In this document: in pieces, positions 9,437 through 17,787 of the stretch
How the letters are laid out: each line of letters opens with the position of its first letter
Numbering within the stretch: position 1 is the stretch's first letter
Assembly (NCBI RefSeq): GCF_000177195.2
Contig: NC_015953.1
Coordinates: 6,572,001 to 6,636,000 of the forward strand
Direction: 5' to 3'
Length of the DNA: 64,000 nucleotides
Source: Streptomyces sp. SirexAA-E
GTDB lineage: Bacteria; Actinomycetota; Actinomycetes; Streptomycetales; Streptomycetaceae
Notes under the pieces: model-generated
The model's input: only the letters and a program-made list of their open reading frames with translations
Told to the model about the DNA's origin: nothing
Database searches by the model: none
Position numbers and translations under genes: made by a program

Positions 9437-10309
9437 TCAGTGGCGGGCGGTGTGGCCGAGGATCGCCGCCGTCAGCGGGGCAAGGACCTCGTGAGGCAGT
9501 GCGTGCCCCATCCCGGGGATCTCCGTCAGACGCGCCCCGCGGATCACCTGTGCGAGGTGCTGCGGGTGCGGAGGCGGAAAGAGAGGATCGGCCGGGGCGG
9601 CGACGACGAGCGTGGGTACGTCCGTCGCGGCGAGCTGCTCGGTGCGCAGCATGTCCGCAGCGTCGGCGCGGGCGTGAGCGGTGCCTGCGGTGTGGTGGCC
9701 GGTGTGCTCGATGACCCTCCGTTCCGAGTCACGGGTGGCCTCGGCGTCGAAGGGGAGCCCGTCGCCCCCCAGCGCGCGCCAGTGCTCGACCCGACGGTCC
9801 AACTCGGCTTCCAGGCCGTGGTCCTCGACGGGCCGGGCCCACAGCTCCAGGATGTGCGGGGCGATGCCGGGCAGTTCCTCGGGCGGTACGCGGGTCCCGT
9901 CCGGACGGACGTAGGGCGCGGTGCTGAGGGCGCTCGTTCCGAGCAGGGTGGCGCTGAGCATGCGCTCCGGGTGGTCGGCGATGAGCAGCTGGGTGAGCAT
10001 TCCTCCCATGGACATCCCCACGACGTGGGCGCGTGCGACACCGAAGGCGTCCAGCACGGCGATGGCGTCGTGGGCCAGCTCGGTGAGGGCGTACGGCGCC
10101 TCGTCGAACGCCCACGTGGAGCGGCCGGTGTCCCGGTGGTCGTAGCGGATCACCCGGTGCCGGACGGCGAGTGCGTCGACCAGTTCGTCCGGCCAGCCGA
10201 GACCGGACGCCTGCGCGCCCATGATCAGCAGCAGGGGAGGGGCGTCGACGGCGCCACGCTCCTCCGCCCACAGGCGGACTTCGGGTGTCACGTCGATGAA
10301 GCGCTCCAT
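9437..10309 (-). CDS. alpha/beta-fold hydrolase
   Basis: 290 residues starting at ATG 10309 behind GGAGGGCACC; the longer open frame upstream crosses the operator and promoter and is rejected. It has the classical fold: LLLIMGAQASGLGWPDELVD (oxyanion-loop region), VIRYDHRDTGRST, nucleophile elbow VVGMSMGGMLTQ with Ser, acid region VVAAPADPLFPP, and catalytic His in EIPGMGHALPHEV. This resembles the aclacinomycin methylesterase/peroxidase-like branch of the superfamily, so the substrate is probably a small ester or lactone, but it cannot be named. A perfect TetR-type palindrome sits 31 bp upstream of the start. Confidence 0.9.
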   Translation of the reverse strand: MERFIDVTPEVRLWAEERGAVDAPPLLLIMGAQASGLGWPDELVDALAVRHRVIRYDHRDTGRSTWAFDEAPYALTELAHDAIAVLDAFGVARAHVVGMSMGGMLTQLLIADHPERMLSATLLGTSALSTAPYVRPDGTRVPPEELPGIAPHILELWARPVEDHGLEAELDRRVEHWRALGGDGLPFDAEATRDSERRVIEHTGHHTAGTAHARADAADMLRTEQLAATDVPTLVVAAPADPLFPPPHPQHLAQVIRGARLTEIPGMGHALPHEVLAPLTAAILGHTARH

Positions 10310-10339
10310 GGTGCCCTCCGAAAGGCCGTTGCAGGCGAT

Positions 10340-10358
10340 ACGAGACGGTCCGTCTCGT
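10340..10358. promoter_or_regulatory. perfect TetR-type operator upstream of the hydrolase gene
   Basis: ACGAGACGGTCCGTCTCGT is a perfect 9+1+9 inverted repeat located 31 bp upstream of ATG 10309. Size and symmetry are typical of TetR-family operators. No TetR gene is present in the window, so the regulator acts from elsewhere. Confidence 0.75.
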
Positions 10359-10545
10359 TGTGTTTTCACTCTAACCCATGGCGCCGCGGCGTGGCGGCCC
10401 GCCACGTGATTCACCCTCCACATCCGGCGGCCGACGACTGACCGGCCGGACCGTGATCCGCTTCGAACGCGGACGCCGTGCAGGCGCGTTCCTTGGGTAG
10501 GTTGGGGGCCCGTCTCGTCGCTCCCGCGCAATCCGGAGGCCCCGC

Positions 10546-11376
10546 GTGAACAACCAGCAGCCCCCATCCGCCGACACCCGGGACACCGTCCCCGCGGCGT
10601 ACCGTGTCGACATCACGCGGCCCCACTCCGCCAGGTTCTGGAACTACTTCGTGGGTGGCAGGGACAATTACGAGGTCGACCGTGCGATCGGGGACCAGAT
10701 CAAGGCGTTCTTCCCCGGACTCGTCGATGTCGCCGTGGCCGGGCGGCAGTTCCTGCGCAGGTCGGTGACGCACCTGGTCCAGGAGCGGGGGGTGCGGCAG
10801 TTCCTCGACATCGGCACCGGGCTGCCCAGCGCCGACAACACGCACCAGGTCGCCCAGTCCCTCGCCCCCGAGTCGCGCATCGTCTACGTCGACAACGATC
10901 CGCTGGTCCTCACCCATGCCAGGGCCCTGCTCAGCAGTACGCGCGAAGGGGCAACCGACTACATCGACGCCGACCTCTACGACCCGGCGGCGATCCTCGC
11001 CGCAGCCGGGGACACCCTGGACTTCGACCGGCCGGTGGCGCTCATGCTCCTCGGGATCCTCGGCCACGCCGACGACTTCGGCCGTGCCCGCGACGTCGTA
11101 CGGGAGTTGATGGCCGGTCTGCCGTCCGGCAGCTACCTGGCCGTGTACGACGGCACACGGACCAGCGCGGGCATGATCGCCGCGGAGGAGGCGTACATCG
11201 AGAGCGGGGCCGTGCCGTACTACGTCCGTGAGCCCGATGAGATCGTCACGCTGTTCGACGGGCTGCGTATGCTCGACCCCGGCTTCGTACGGCTCAGCGA
11301 GTGGTGGCCGGACGCCGACTCCGCGCAGGTGCCCGCCGACGTGGACGCCTACGGCGGGGTCGGGATGAAGGAATAG
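10546..11376 (+). CDS. SAM-dependent methyltransferase, DUF574 (Methyltransf_19) family
   Basis: 276 residues; starts at GTG 10546. Family hallmarks are PHSARFWNYFVGGRDNYEVD at the N-terminus, FLDIGTGLPSADNTHQVAQ (SAM-binding glycine loop), RIVYVDNDPLVLTHARALL, and VALMLLGILGHADD. DUF574 proteins are abundant in Streptomyces, often near conservon or regulatory genes; their substrates are unknown. A paralogue lies 1.3 kb downstream on the other strand. It is not obviously in an operon with the hydrolase, which diverges from it. Confidence 0.88.
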   Translation: MNNQQPPSADTRDTVPAAYRVDITRPHSARFWNYFVGGRDNYEVDRAIGDQIKAFFPGLVDVAVAGRQFLRRSVTHLVQERGVRQFLDIGTGLPSADNTHQVAQSLAPESRIVYVDNDPLVLTHARALLSSTREGATDYIDADLYDPAAILAAAGDTLDFDRPVALMLLGILGHADDFGRARDVVRELMAGLPSGSYLAVYDGTRTSAGMIAAEEAYIESGAVPYYVREPDEIVTLFDGLRMLDPGFVRLSEWWPDADSAQVPADVDAYGGVGMKE

Positions 11377-11424
11377 CCCGCACACCCGGGGTGGAGCGGG
11401 GCGTGGAGGGGTGGCGGAACGAAG

Positions 11425-12084
11425 GTGGCACAGGACATGAGCGGGAACAGGGCGGCGGCGACGTACGGCGTCCCGGACACGGCACCGGAAGGCCCGCCCC
11501 GGCCGCCGCTGTCCACGGCGCGGAAGGCCGTCGGTTCCCTGGTCTGGGCGGTGGCGCTGCCTGCGGTCATCATCCTGGGCGCCGGTCTCGGCCAGTGGAT
11601 GACCTGGCTCGGCGTCGTCGTCATGCTGGGTGCCGTCGCGGTCGCCGCCTGCCTGATCGGCGGTGTCTGGCACCGCGCCGGCGCGGCCACGCTCGCCTCG
11701 GTCGCGGGTTTCGGCCTGATGCTGTTCGCGGGGCCCGCCGTCTACGAGGTCTACATGAAGACCGTGGGCGATCCGGTGGCCGCCGTGGTCACCGAGGTGA
11801 CCGATCGTCAGCAGCGGCGTGGCCCCGACATGTTCTGCACCGTCGAGGAGACCGGCGGCGACCGCACCAGGCACGAGGTCTCGCAACAGGAGAACTGCTT
11901 CGGCCAGGCAGCGGTGGGCGACCGGGTCGAGATCCGCAAGGACCCGCTCGGGCTGTTCGACCCGCGCCTGCCCGACAGCCCGGACCAGCGGAACACCACC
12001 GAGATCACCGTCGCGGTCACCACGGGACTCGCCCTGCTCACCGCGGCCGCCACCTTCTACGGAGGGCAGCGGCGGCGCGGGTAG
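11425..12084 (+). CDS. integral membrane protein with extracytoplasmic domain (DUF3592-like)
   Basis: 219 residues from GTG 11425; ATG 11437 is an alternative start. Two close hydrophobic hairpins occur around residues 33-75 (VWAVALPAVIILGAGLG..., VVVMLGAVAVAACLIGGVW) with another at 80-100. A polar domain then carries two Cys (MFCTVEETG..., QQENCFGQ) and a VGDRVEIRKDPLGL stretch, before a final membrane segment (TEITVAVTTGLALLTAAATF). The arrangement of membrane helices around a small soluble domain resembles DUF3592 proteins. Function is unknown. It lies 48 bp after the methyltransferase and may be co-transcribed with it. Confidence 0.7.
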   Translation: MAQDMSGNRAAATYGVPDTAPEGPPRPPLSTARKAVGSLVWAVALPAVIILGAGLGQWMTWLGVVVMLGAVAVAACLIGGVWHRAGAATLASVAGFGLMLFAGPAVYEVYMKTVGDPVAAVVTEVTDRQQRRGPDMFCTVEETGGDRTRHEVSQQENCFGQAAVGDRVEIRKDPLGLFDPRLPDSPDQRNTTEITVAVTTGLALLTAAATFYGGQRRRG

Positions 12085-12165
12085 CGCGTCACGTGGTTGC
12101 CTGTGTCCCCGTACGCACACCGCGTGCCGTCACGTAGTCCGACCTGCTCATCTCCTGGGGTCCGT

Positions 12166-12560
12166 GTGCGGAGGATACCGAGCGGTGTGGTGACGGCAGT
12201 GATCTGCCTGGTGGCGGGAGCAGCCGTGACCGGCTGCACCGACGGGGGCGCGGAGAAGGAACGCCCCGCCGACCAGGTGCTGGAGGAGTCGCACGAGACG
12301 ATGAACGCGCTGAAGACAGTGACCATCGACGCTTCGACCACGCCGACAGCGCGCTCCCCTTGAAGGTGACCGACAAGGAGGACGCCGAAGGCGTCTACAC
12401 CTTCCACGTCGCCACCGAGGGCAAGCCGTATCTCCTCAAGGTCGCCTACCAGGGTGCCGACTACCGCAGCACGACCTTCTTCAGCGCCTTCGACGCACCG
12501 CTGGGCGTCCGGCCACCGGCCGACGCCGACGTACTGGACACGAGCGCCGCCGGCCGGTGA
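12166..12560 (+). pseudogene. lipoprotein of the LppX/LolA-like type with a large internal deletion
   Basis: From GTG 12166 the signal peptide ends in a lipobox (VAGAAVTGC) and continues ADQVLEESHETMNALKTVTI, the usual N-terminus of Streptomyces LppX-like lipoproteins of ~230-250 residues. That frame stops at 12361. The family's C-terminus appears in another frame immediately after: LPLKVTDKEDAEGVYTFHVA, LLKVAYQGADYRSTTFFSAF and VRPPADADVLDTS. The central ~100 residues are missing, so a deletion plus frame change has destroyed the gene. Confidence 0.8.
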
Positions 12561-12634
12561 TCCGGAGCCGGTAGCCGAATACCCGGCGGGCGCACCTGGT
12601 TCGGACAAGGCTCTGAACAGCCGGTGAGTGCCCG

Positions 12635-13435
12635 TCAGGCCTTGCGGGCGACCACGCACCACATCGGCAGGGTGTCGTCCGGGACGTCCGTCGGCTCGGG
12701 GCGCCAGCGGGTCAGGGTGACCACGCCGGGTTCCAGGATCTCCAGTCCCTCGCAGAAGCGCTCCACCTCCTCGCGGGTGCGAGGCGTGGCGGAGGCGTGG
12801 TCGGCGGCGCGCTCGTTGTAGATGCGCATGGATGCGGCCACCTCGGGGGCGGTGACGTCGACGGCCGGGTGGGAGAGAACGAGGTAACTGCCCGGTGCGA
12901 GGCGGTCCAGAAGGCGGCGGGTGATGTCCCACGGGTCCTCGGAGTCCTTGATGTACTGGAGGATCGCCACCAGCATGAGGCCGACCGGCTCGTCCAGGTC
13001 CAGGGTGCGCGAGGCCGCTTCGAGGATCGTGTCCACGTCCCGGGCGTCGGCCTGTACGTAGGCGGTCTGTCCGTCGGGACCGCTGACCAGGAGCGCCCGG
13101 GCGTGGGAGAGCACGATCGGGTCGTTGTCGACGTAGACGACACGAGCCTCGGGAACGGCCCGCTGGGCCACCTCGTGGGTGTTGTCCGCGGCGGGAATGC
13201 CCGTACCGACGTCGAGGAACTGGCGGATTCCGGCCGCCGCGAGGTGACGTACGGCGCGGCCGAGGAAGGCCCGGTTGGCCCGGACCGACGGCACGATCGT
13301 CGGGTTCGCCCGGGCGGCGAGCTGGGCCGCCTCCTGGTCCACCTGGTAGTGGTCCTTGCCGCCCAGCCAGACGTCGTAGACGCGGGCGGGGTGCGCGTTC
13401 GCCGGATGCGGTGTGGACTGCGCGTCGTCGTTCAT
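12635..13435 (-). CDS. SAM-dependent methyltransferase, DUF574 (Methyltransf_19) family, second copy
   Basis: 266 residues from ATG 13435. Conserved blocks match its paralogue: HPARVYDVWLGGKDHYQVD, QFLDVGTGIPAADNTHEVAQ, RVVYVDNDPIVLSHARALL, VGLMLVAILQYIKDSEDP, and a C-terminal TLTRWRPEP. It shares motif order with the gene at 10546 but differs enough in sequence to suggest independent acquisition rather than recent duplication. Substrate unknown. It lies downstream of a strong terminator on the same strand, so it needs its own promoter in the 13436-13523 gap. Confidence 0.88.
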   Translation of the reverse strand: MNDDAQSTPHPANAHPARVYDVWLGGKDHYQVDQEAAQLAARANPTIVPSVRANRAFLGRAVRHLAAAGIRQFLDVGTGIPAADNTHEVAQRAVPEARVVYVDNDPIVLSHARALLVSGPDGQTAYVQADARDVDTILEAASRTLDLDEPVGLMLVAILQYIKDSEDPWDITRRLLDRLAPGSYLVLSHPAVDVTAPEVAASMRIYNERAADHASATPRTREEVERFCEGLEILEPGVVTLTRWRPEPTDVPDDTLPMWCVVARKA

Positions 13436-13523
13436 CGTTCATCACCTCGTGCGCGAGGACGGCCAGGTGGGACTCGGGTTCGATCACGGTACCCCCGGGA
13501 CCTTCCGATGCTGCCCATCGGCG

Positions 13524-13565
13524 GGCGGCGAGGACCGGCCCGTCGCCCGGCCGGTCCTCGCCGCC
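13524..13565 (-). terminator. 17-bp-stem hairpin terminator
   Basis: GGCGGCGAGGACCGGCC and GGCCGGTCCTCGCCGCC pair perfectly over 17 bp around an 8-nt loop. It sits just downstream of the minus-strand VOC fragment (stop at 13584) and upstream of the methyltransferase gene. Confidence 0.75.
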
Positions 13566-13583
13566 TCCCGTCCACCTGGGGGG

Positions 13584-13805
13584 TCAGCCCTTCGGCTGGG
13601 TGAAGCGGATGCGGTTCCCGAAGGGGTCGCGGAGACCGCAGTCGATTCCGTACGGGCGGTCGGTGGGCTCGTCGGTGAACTCGACGCCCTTGCCCAGCAG
13701 CGTTTCGTACGTCTTTTGGCAGTCGGCCGTGGTGAAGATGAGCGAGCCGCCCATCGCGCCCTTGGCGACCAGTGCGCGGACCTGCTCCGCCGTCTCCTCC
13801 GACAT
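13584..13805 (-). pseudogene. VOC/glyoxalase-family protein, 5'-truncated
   Basis: The ~72 residues from about 13805 match only the C-terminal half of a vicinal-oxygen-chelate protein: GGSLIFTTADCQKTYETLL, GVEFTDEPTDRPYGIDCGLR and DPFGNRIRFTQP. Full family members are ~120-130 residues, with a metal-binding N-terminal half that is absent here. Upstream sequence instead belongs to the CdiI-type immunity remnant, so the two fragments are joined near 13805-13815. Confidence 0.75.
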
Positions 13806-13814
13806 CGCCGGGGG

Positions 13815-14331
13815 GCGCGAACAGGTCACGGAGCTCACCGGTGAGCTGAGCCACCAGTCCCGGGTCGGTGCTGCGCAGATGGCCCTGGAACGCGGCCTCG
13901 TGGTCCTGGTACTCGTCGGGCAGGTCCTACGAGTACCAGCCCCCCAGCAACTGCGCGAGCTCCGGGAAGCGGGCGCGCCACTCCCAGTCGGTCCGCGGCG
14001 GTGCGGGCGGCGGGGCCTGACCGGTCTCGACGCTCTCCTTGAGGCGGTCCGCGAGCATCAGCAGCCAGGCTTGGATCTGCGCGTCCGGCAGCCCCACATC
14101 AGGCAGGGGGCAGAACTCGCCCAGGCGAGGCCGCAGCCGCCCCGGAGGGTTGCGGGCGCATTCACGGAGCTGGAACTCGGCGTTGGCGATGGACCAGGGG
14201 CGTGTGCGGCAGGTGCGACGCAGACAGTCGGTGATCGCCTCCTCGTCATCGGCGGTCCGCCCCAGGTAGGCGCGGTCGACCTGGTCCAACTCGCCCTCTG
14301 CATGGTCATGTTCGAGCGGCTTGAGGGACAC
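13815..14331 (-). pseudogene. contact-dependent growth-inhibition immunity-like protein (CdiI type), interrupted by an in-frame stop
   Basis: From GTG 14331 the frame reads SIANAEFQLRECARNPPGR, then LPDAQIQAWLLMLADRLKES and FPELAQLLGGWYS, and hits TAG at 13927-13929. The same frame continues directly with DLPDEYQDHEAAFQGHLRS and LVAQLTGELRDLFAPP before dissolving near 13815. FPELxQxLGG followed by a D(x)PDE block is characteristic of CdiI-like immunity proteins, so the TAG probably replaced a CAG (Gln). The C-terminal end is lost at the junction with the VOC fragment. Such proteins neutralise the toxin of a CDI or other polymorphic-toxin system; no toxin gene remains nearby. Confidence 0.6.
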
Positions 14332-14384
14332 GGGTGCCTCTAGAGATAGATCGAGGCGGTGGAGTGGACGGCGCATCTGCCGGT

Positions 14385-14565
14385 CCCACTTGTCGAGCTC
14401 GTCCACGAACGTGTCCCGGGCCTCCCCCTCCCAGGTGAGGACGACCTTCTCGGTCCTGGCGTAAAGCGTTTCGAGCTTCTCGTTGAGCTGTTTGATTATG
14501 TCCTCAAGATCGTCGGCCAGATCCCGCAGGGCGGAGAAAGTGACGCCTATGTGGTCGTCGGACAC
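14385..14565 (-). pseudogene. WXG100/EsxA-like protein, 3'-truncated
   Basis: GTG 14565 lies behind a strong AGGAGG-type RBS. About 60 residues follow: a helix rich in D/L/K (FSALRDLADDLEDIIKQLNE), the WXG-equivalent TWEGEARDTF, and DELDKWDRQM. WXG100 proteins are ~100-residue helical hairpins exported by ESX/type VII systems. Here the second helix is cut off near 14385, and the frame runs without a stop into the adjacent immunity-like sequence. It is therefore either a truncated gene or an accidental fusion. Confidence 0.65.
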
Positions 14566-14590
14566 GCGAGGTTCCTCCTGGTGTGTTCGT

Positions 14591-14707
14591 TCAGAGGTCG
14601 TCGAACCTGCTGCGCGGCGGCGCGGTGTCCTCGGAGAGCTCACGCGCTTCTGTTGCCGGTGGCCGTGCGAACGCACCGACCACGTACTCCAGACAGAAGG
14701 CGGCCAC
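14591..14707 (-). pseudogene. C-terminal fragment of an unidentified gene upstream of the WXG100 remnant
   Basis: A 38-codon frame ends at TGA 14591-14593 with SEDTAPPRSRFDDL, a tail with normal Streptomyces codon bias. It lies 26 nt before the WXG100 start, the spacing of an operon partner. The rest of the gene is missing; an in-frame stop lies just upstream of 14707. Low certainty. Confidence 0.35.
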
Positions 14708-15010
14708 CAGGCCGGAAATTCAGGCCGTCCGGGCCGGGTGACCGGATGTTGCCAGGAAGCTGTGGGCCGCCGAACCGGCGGGGACCAGACCTGAGGGCCG
14801 TATCCGACTGGGTCGTTCGCGGGCCGAAGCGGTGGCCGTTCATACGATCAGGGGGTTTGGCGCTGCCCGCATGCGGACATCGGCCGTGCTCCTGTTTCCT
14901 GACGAGGAGGCGTGGGGGAGGCCATGACGGGGGCGGTGCCGCCGCACCGTGTGCCTGGTTCCGGCTGCCCTCCCGCTCGCTGAGCCTCGACCAGCGTCAG
15001 GAGTTGCACC
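14708..15010. other. intergenic region before the terpene-synthase fusion gene
   Basis: About 300 bases with no supported gene. Reading frames here are shadows without motifs. It should contain the promoter of the plus-strand fusion gene, but I cannot point to a convincing -35/-10 pair. Confidence 0.35.
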
Positions 15011-17080
15011 ATGCCATCTTCTGGGATCGATCTCGCTGTATTCCCCCGTCTCCAGGCCGACTTGGACAGGGTCCGTGACGCCTTCGGGCCGGTGCGCGTC
15101 CACGGCCGGCCCGAGCTCGACGCGCTCACGCACGAAGAGACCGGCGCCTCCCGAGGCCTGGTCCGTCCCACCCTCGCTCTCCTCTCGTACTACGTCCTCA
15201 CCGATCCTTCGGAGCCGGCCGACGACCGCGCCGTGCTCGCCGCCGCAGCCGCGGAGCTGCTGCACCTGGGCGCGCTCTACCACGACGACGTCATGGACCA
15301 CGCCTACGAGCGCCGGGGCCGCCCCAGCGCCAACGCACTGTGGGGCCAGCACCTCGCCATCCTCGCGGGGGACTGCGTGATGCTCTCGGGCCTGGGCATG
15401 CTGGCGGAGCTGGGCCGGCGCGAAGTCGCCGAGGGGGTCGCGGCGAGTGAACGGATGTGCGCCGGGATGGTGCGGGAATCGGCCGACCTGCACGCGGCGT
15501 CGCGCAGTGAGGAGTCCTACCTCCAGGCGGTCGGCGGCAAGACGGCGGAGCTGTTCGCCCTGGCCTGCCGACTGGGGGCGATGCAGGCGAACGGCAACGG
15601 CGGCCGTCAGGAGGACGGCCGGGAAGAGGCCCTCGCCGGGTTCGGGTGGCAGCTCGGGCACGCCTACCAGTTACGCGATGACATCCTCGACCTGACGTCC
15701 ACGGCCGAGGAGTTGGGCAAGCCGGTCAACACGGATCTCGCCGAGGGCGTCTACACCCTCCCCGTGATCCGCGCGGTCTCCCGTGACCAGGGCCTCGCCC
15801 GGCTGCTGGGCAAGGAGCTGACGCAGGAGGAAGCCGCACGTGCCCGGGGCCTCGTACTCGCCTCGGGCGCGGTGGAGGAGACGCAGGCGGTCGCCGACGC
15901 CTACGTGGTGAGAGCGGCGGACCGGCTCTCCACCCTGACGGACCACCCCCGTGCCCTGGACGAGCTGAAGTCGTACGCCCGCACTCTGCTTCGCGGGCGC
16001 GGCGCCCGCGCCGCCGTGGTCCCCCGCCAGGCCCGGCAGGAGTCACAGGCCCGAGCAGGCGCACACGGGGAGCAGGTCACCCGGTGGGTGAAGAACTGGC
16101 TCGTGGAGACCGGCCTGGCGGCCACCCCGGCGGAGGCCGACCACCACCGACTGTCCGGGGCCATGTGGATGATCGAGCGGATCCTCCCCCAGGCGGCGGG
16201 TGCGCCTGCCGACGGGGAGGGCGGTGACGACGACTCCTCCGCGAGGAAGCGGGCCACCGCTGCCATGGGCACGCTGATCTGTGTCTGGGACGACATCTTC
16301 GAGGACCCGCTGCTGACGAGTCCACGTGCCGTCACCGAGCTGCGGGAGGACCTGGTGGCGACCTTGCGCCAGGACCCTGCCGCACCGTGGACGCACGGGG
16401 CGATCCCGACGGCGTGGGCGCGGTTGTGGCCGCGTCTGCGCGCAGGCAGGACGGCGCGGTGGCAGGAGGCGTTCCTCGACAGCATCGAGCAGACCTTCCA
16501 CGCCTGCGAGCGTGAGGCGCACCACCGCATCAGCGGTCACATCCCCTCGACGGGGGACTACCTCCCGCTGCGGAGGTCGACCAGCGGGTTCGAGATCGGC
16601 ATGGGGTGCTCGGAGGTCCTCCAGAACCGGGAGATCCCCCCGACGCTGCGCGGCCACCGGATGGTCCGACGGCTCGAAGAACTGGCCTTCTTCGTCATCT
16701 TCGCCGAGAACGACCTGGCGGGACTGGACCAGGACGAGGCTGACGGGATCCCCTACAACCTGGTCAGGGTGATCCGCCACGAGACCGGATGCGGCCGCGC
16801 GGAGGCCGTCGAGCGGGTGGAGCGCCAAGTGGCCGAGAAACGAGCCCAGTACAACGCGATCCTCACCTACGTGCCCGTGCTCTTCCGCACGCTGCCCGGC
16901 CTCTCCGGCGACAGTGACGGGTACGCGGCGATCTACGACCGGTTGAAGCTGTTCGTCGATGTGCGGCAGCGCGGGTCCGAACGGTACCGGCCGAACACCC
17001 TGGCCGTGGGGCCGGACCTGGAGCGGCTGCGCCGGGAGATCAGCCGACGGCCGGCCGCCCCGGTGTCCTCCGAGCGCTAG
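15011..17080 (+). CDS. bifunctional prenyl diphosphate synthase / class I terpene synthase fusion
   Basis: 689 residues, ATG 15011 behind CAGGAG. Residues ~1-335 are a trans-isoprenyl diphosphate synthase: first Asp-rich motif HDDVMD (D92, D93, D96), second motif RDDILDL (D223, D224, D227), followed by GKPVNTDL. A ~25-residue Arg/Ala/Gln linker leads to a class I terpene synthase (~355-689): WDDIFED (D427, D428, E431), a metal-binding NSE-type motif NDLAGLDQDE from N567 with Gly in place of Ser/Thr and Asp/Glu at the last position, and a terminal RY (SERYRPN). The protein should build a C15-C25 diphosphate and cyclise it. Well-known fungal fusions have the opposite domain order. A TTA codon lies at 15671-15673. 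Confidence 0.88.
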   Translation: MPSSGIDLAVFPRLQADLDRVRDAFGPVRVHGRPELDALTHEETGASRGLVRPTLALLSYYVLTDPSEPADDRAVLAAAAAELLHLGALYHDDVMDHAYERRGRPSANALWGQHLAILAGDCVMLSGLGMLAELGRREVAEGVAASERMCAGMVRESADLHAASRSEESYLQAVGGKTAELFALACRLGAMQANGNGGRQEDGREEALAGFGWQLGHAYQLRDDILDLTSTAEELGKPVNTDLAEGVYTLPVIRAVSRDQGLARLLGKELTQEEAARARGLVLASGAVEETQAVADAYVVRAADRLSTLTDHPRALDELKSYARTLLRGRGARAAVVPRQARQESQARAGAHGEQVTRWVKNWLVETGLAATPAEADHHRLSGAMWMIERILPQAAGAPADGEGGDDDSSARKRATAAMGTLICVWDDIFEDPLLTSPRAVTELREDLVATLRQDPAAPWTHGAIPTAWARLWPRLRAGRTARWQEAFLDSIEQTFHACEREAHHRISGHIPSTGDYLPLRRSTSGFEIGMGCSEVLQNREIPPTLRGHRMVRRLEELAFFVIFAENDLAGLDQDEADGIPYNLVRVIRHETGCGRAEAVERVERQVAEKRAQYNAILTYVPVLFRTLPGLSGDSDGYAAIYDRLKLFVDVRQRGSERYRPNTLAVGPDLERLRREISRRPAAPVSSER

Positions 17081-17340
17081 TCCGGCGCGTGGAGGGAGAT
17101 TCGCCGCAGGTGCCGGCCGTCCTCACTCCATCCCGCGTTTGCCCGGTGCCCAGAACGGCTCGGTGAGGACCGCCCGCCGGTCCCAGCCCGCTCCCGGTCC
17201 TGGCGACCCACTGCACCTGTCCCGGGGCGAGGCCGAGGAGACCGGCCTCAACGCCGCCCTCTTCGCCCTCCCCGCAGTCGTTGCCTGGCTCTCCGGCACC
17301 TGGTGAGCGTGCGCGGGGGGCGTCGCAGGCCCCCGGGGAG
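17081..17340. other. intergenic, no clear gene
   Basis: A plus-strand frame ends at 17306 with EETGLNAALFALPAVVAWLS, which could be a gene tail. It has no start or recognisable family, so I do not call it. Confidence 0.3.
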
Positions 17341-17607
17341 TCAGGCGACCGGGGACAGCTTCTTCGCCGTACTGCAGTGCTTCGTCCGCGCGTGACGCCA
17401 CAACTGCACCGTGGTCAGGGCGAGCAGCGCGGCGAACACGACGAGGAAGACGGCCGTGATCACCGTCTGCCGGGCGCCCGCCGCCGTGTCGTCGTAGGAG
17501 AGCAGGCCGAGGGCGGACAGCAGCATCCCCGCCACGTACACCGAGCGGACGCGCCGCAGCTGCCGCACCGCACGAGGAGCAAGAGCAACACGCTTCACGA
17601 GAGCCAT
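17341..17607 (-). CDS. small two-helix membrane protein
   Basis: 88 residues from ATG 17607 behind an excellent RBS (AAGGAGGTGAGC). The basic N-terminus (VKRVALAPRAVRQLRRVR) is followed by a first membrane helix (YVAGMLLSALGLLSY), a short Asp/Ala loop, and a second helix (TVITAVFLVVFAALLALTTV), ending in a basic tail with one Cys. The positive-inside rule puts both ends in the cytoplasm. No family is recognised. It stands alone on the minus strand, divergent from the FAD oxidoreductase gene. Confidence 0.7.
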   Translation of the reverse strand: MALVKRVALAPRAVRQLRRVRSVYVAGMLLSALGLLSYDDTAAGARQTVITAVFLVVFAALLALTTVQLWRHARTKHCSTAKKLSPVA

Positions 17608-17787
17608 GCTCACCTCCTTACCCCCTCCACGGCGGATGAGACGTCGACTTTCCCGGTGAGTGCGTGCCCACCCAGGCTCGCTCCGGCCGTGACGTGAGTC
17701 ACACCGGTCCCATGTCACGGATCGGGCCGCTGCTCCCATCCCATGCGCGTCGAGACCCCGCGAGTGGAAGTGGAAGAGGGCCGAGCG

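Noticed and set aside
10310..10567. 86-codon N-terminal extension of the alpha/beta hydrolase
   Set aside because: It would cross the operator and overlap the divergent methyltransferase start; ATG 10309 has a good RBS.
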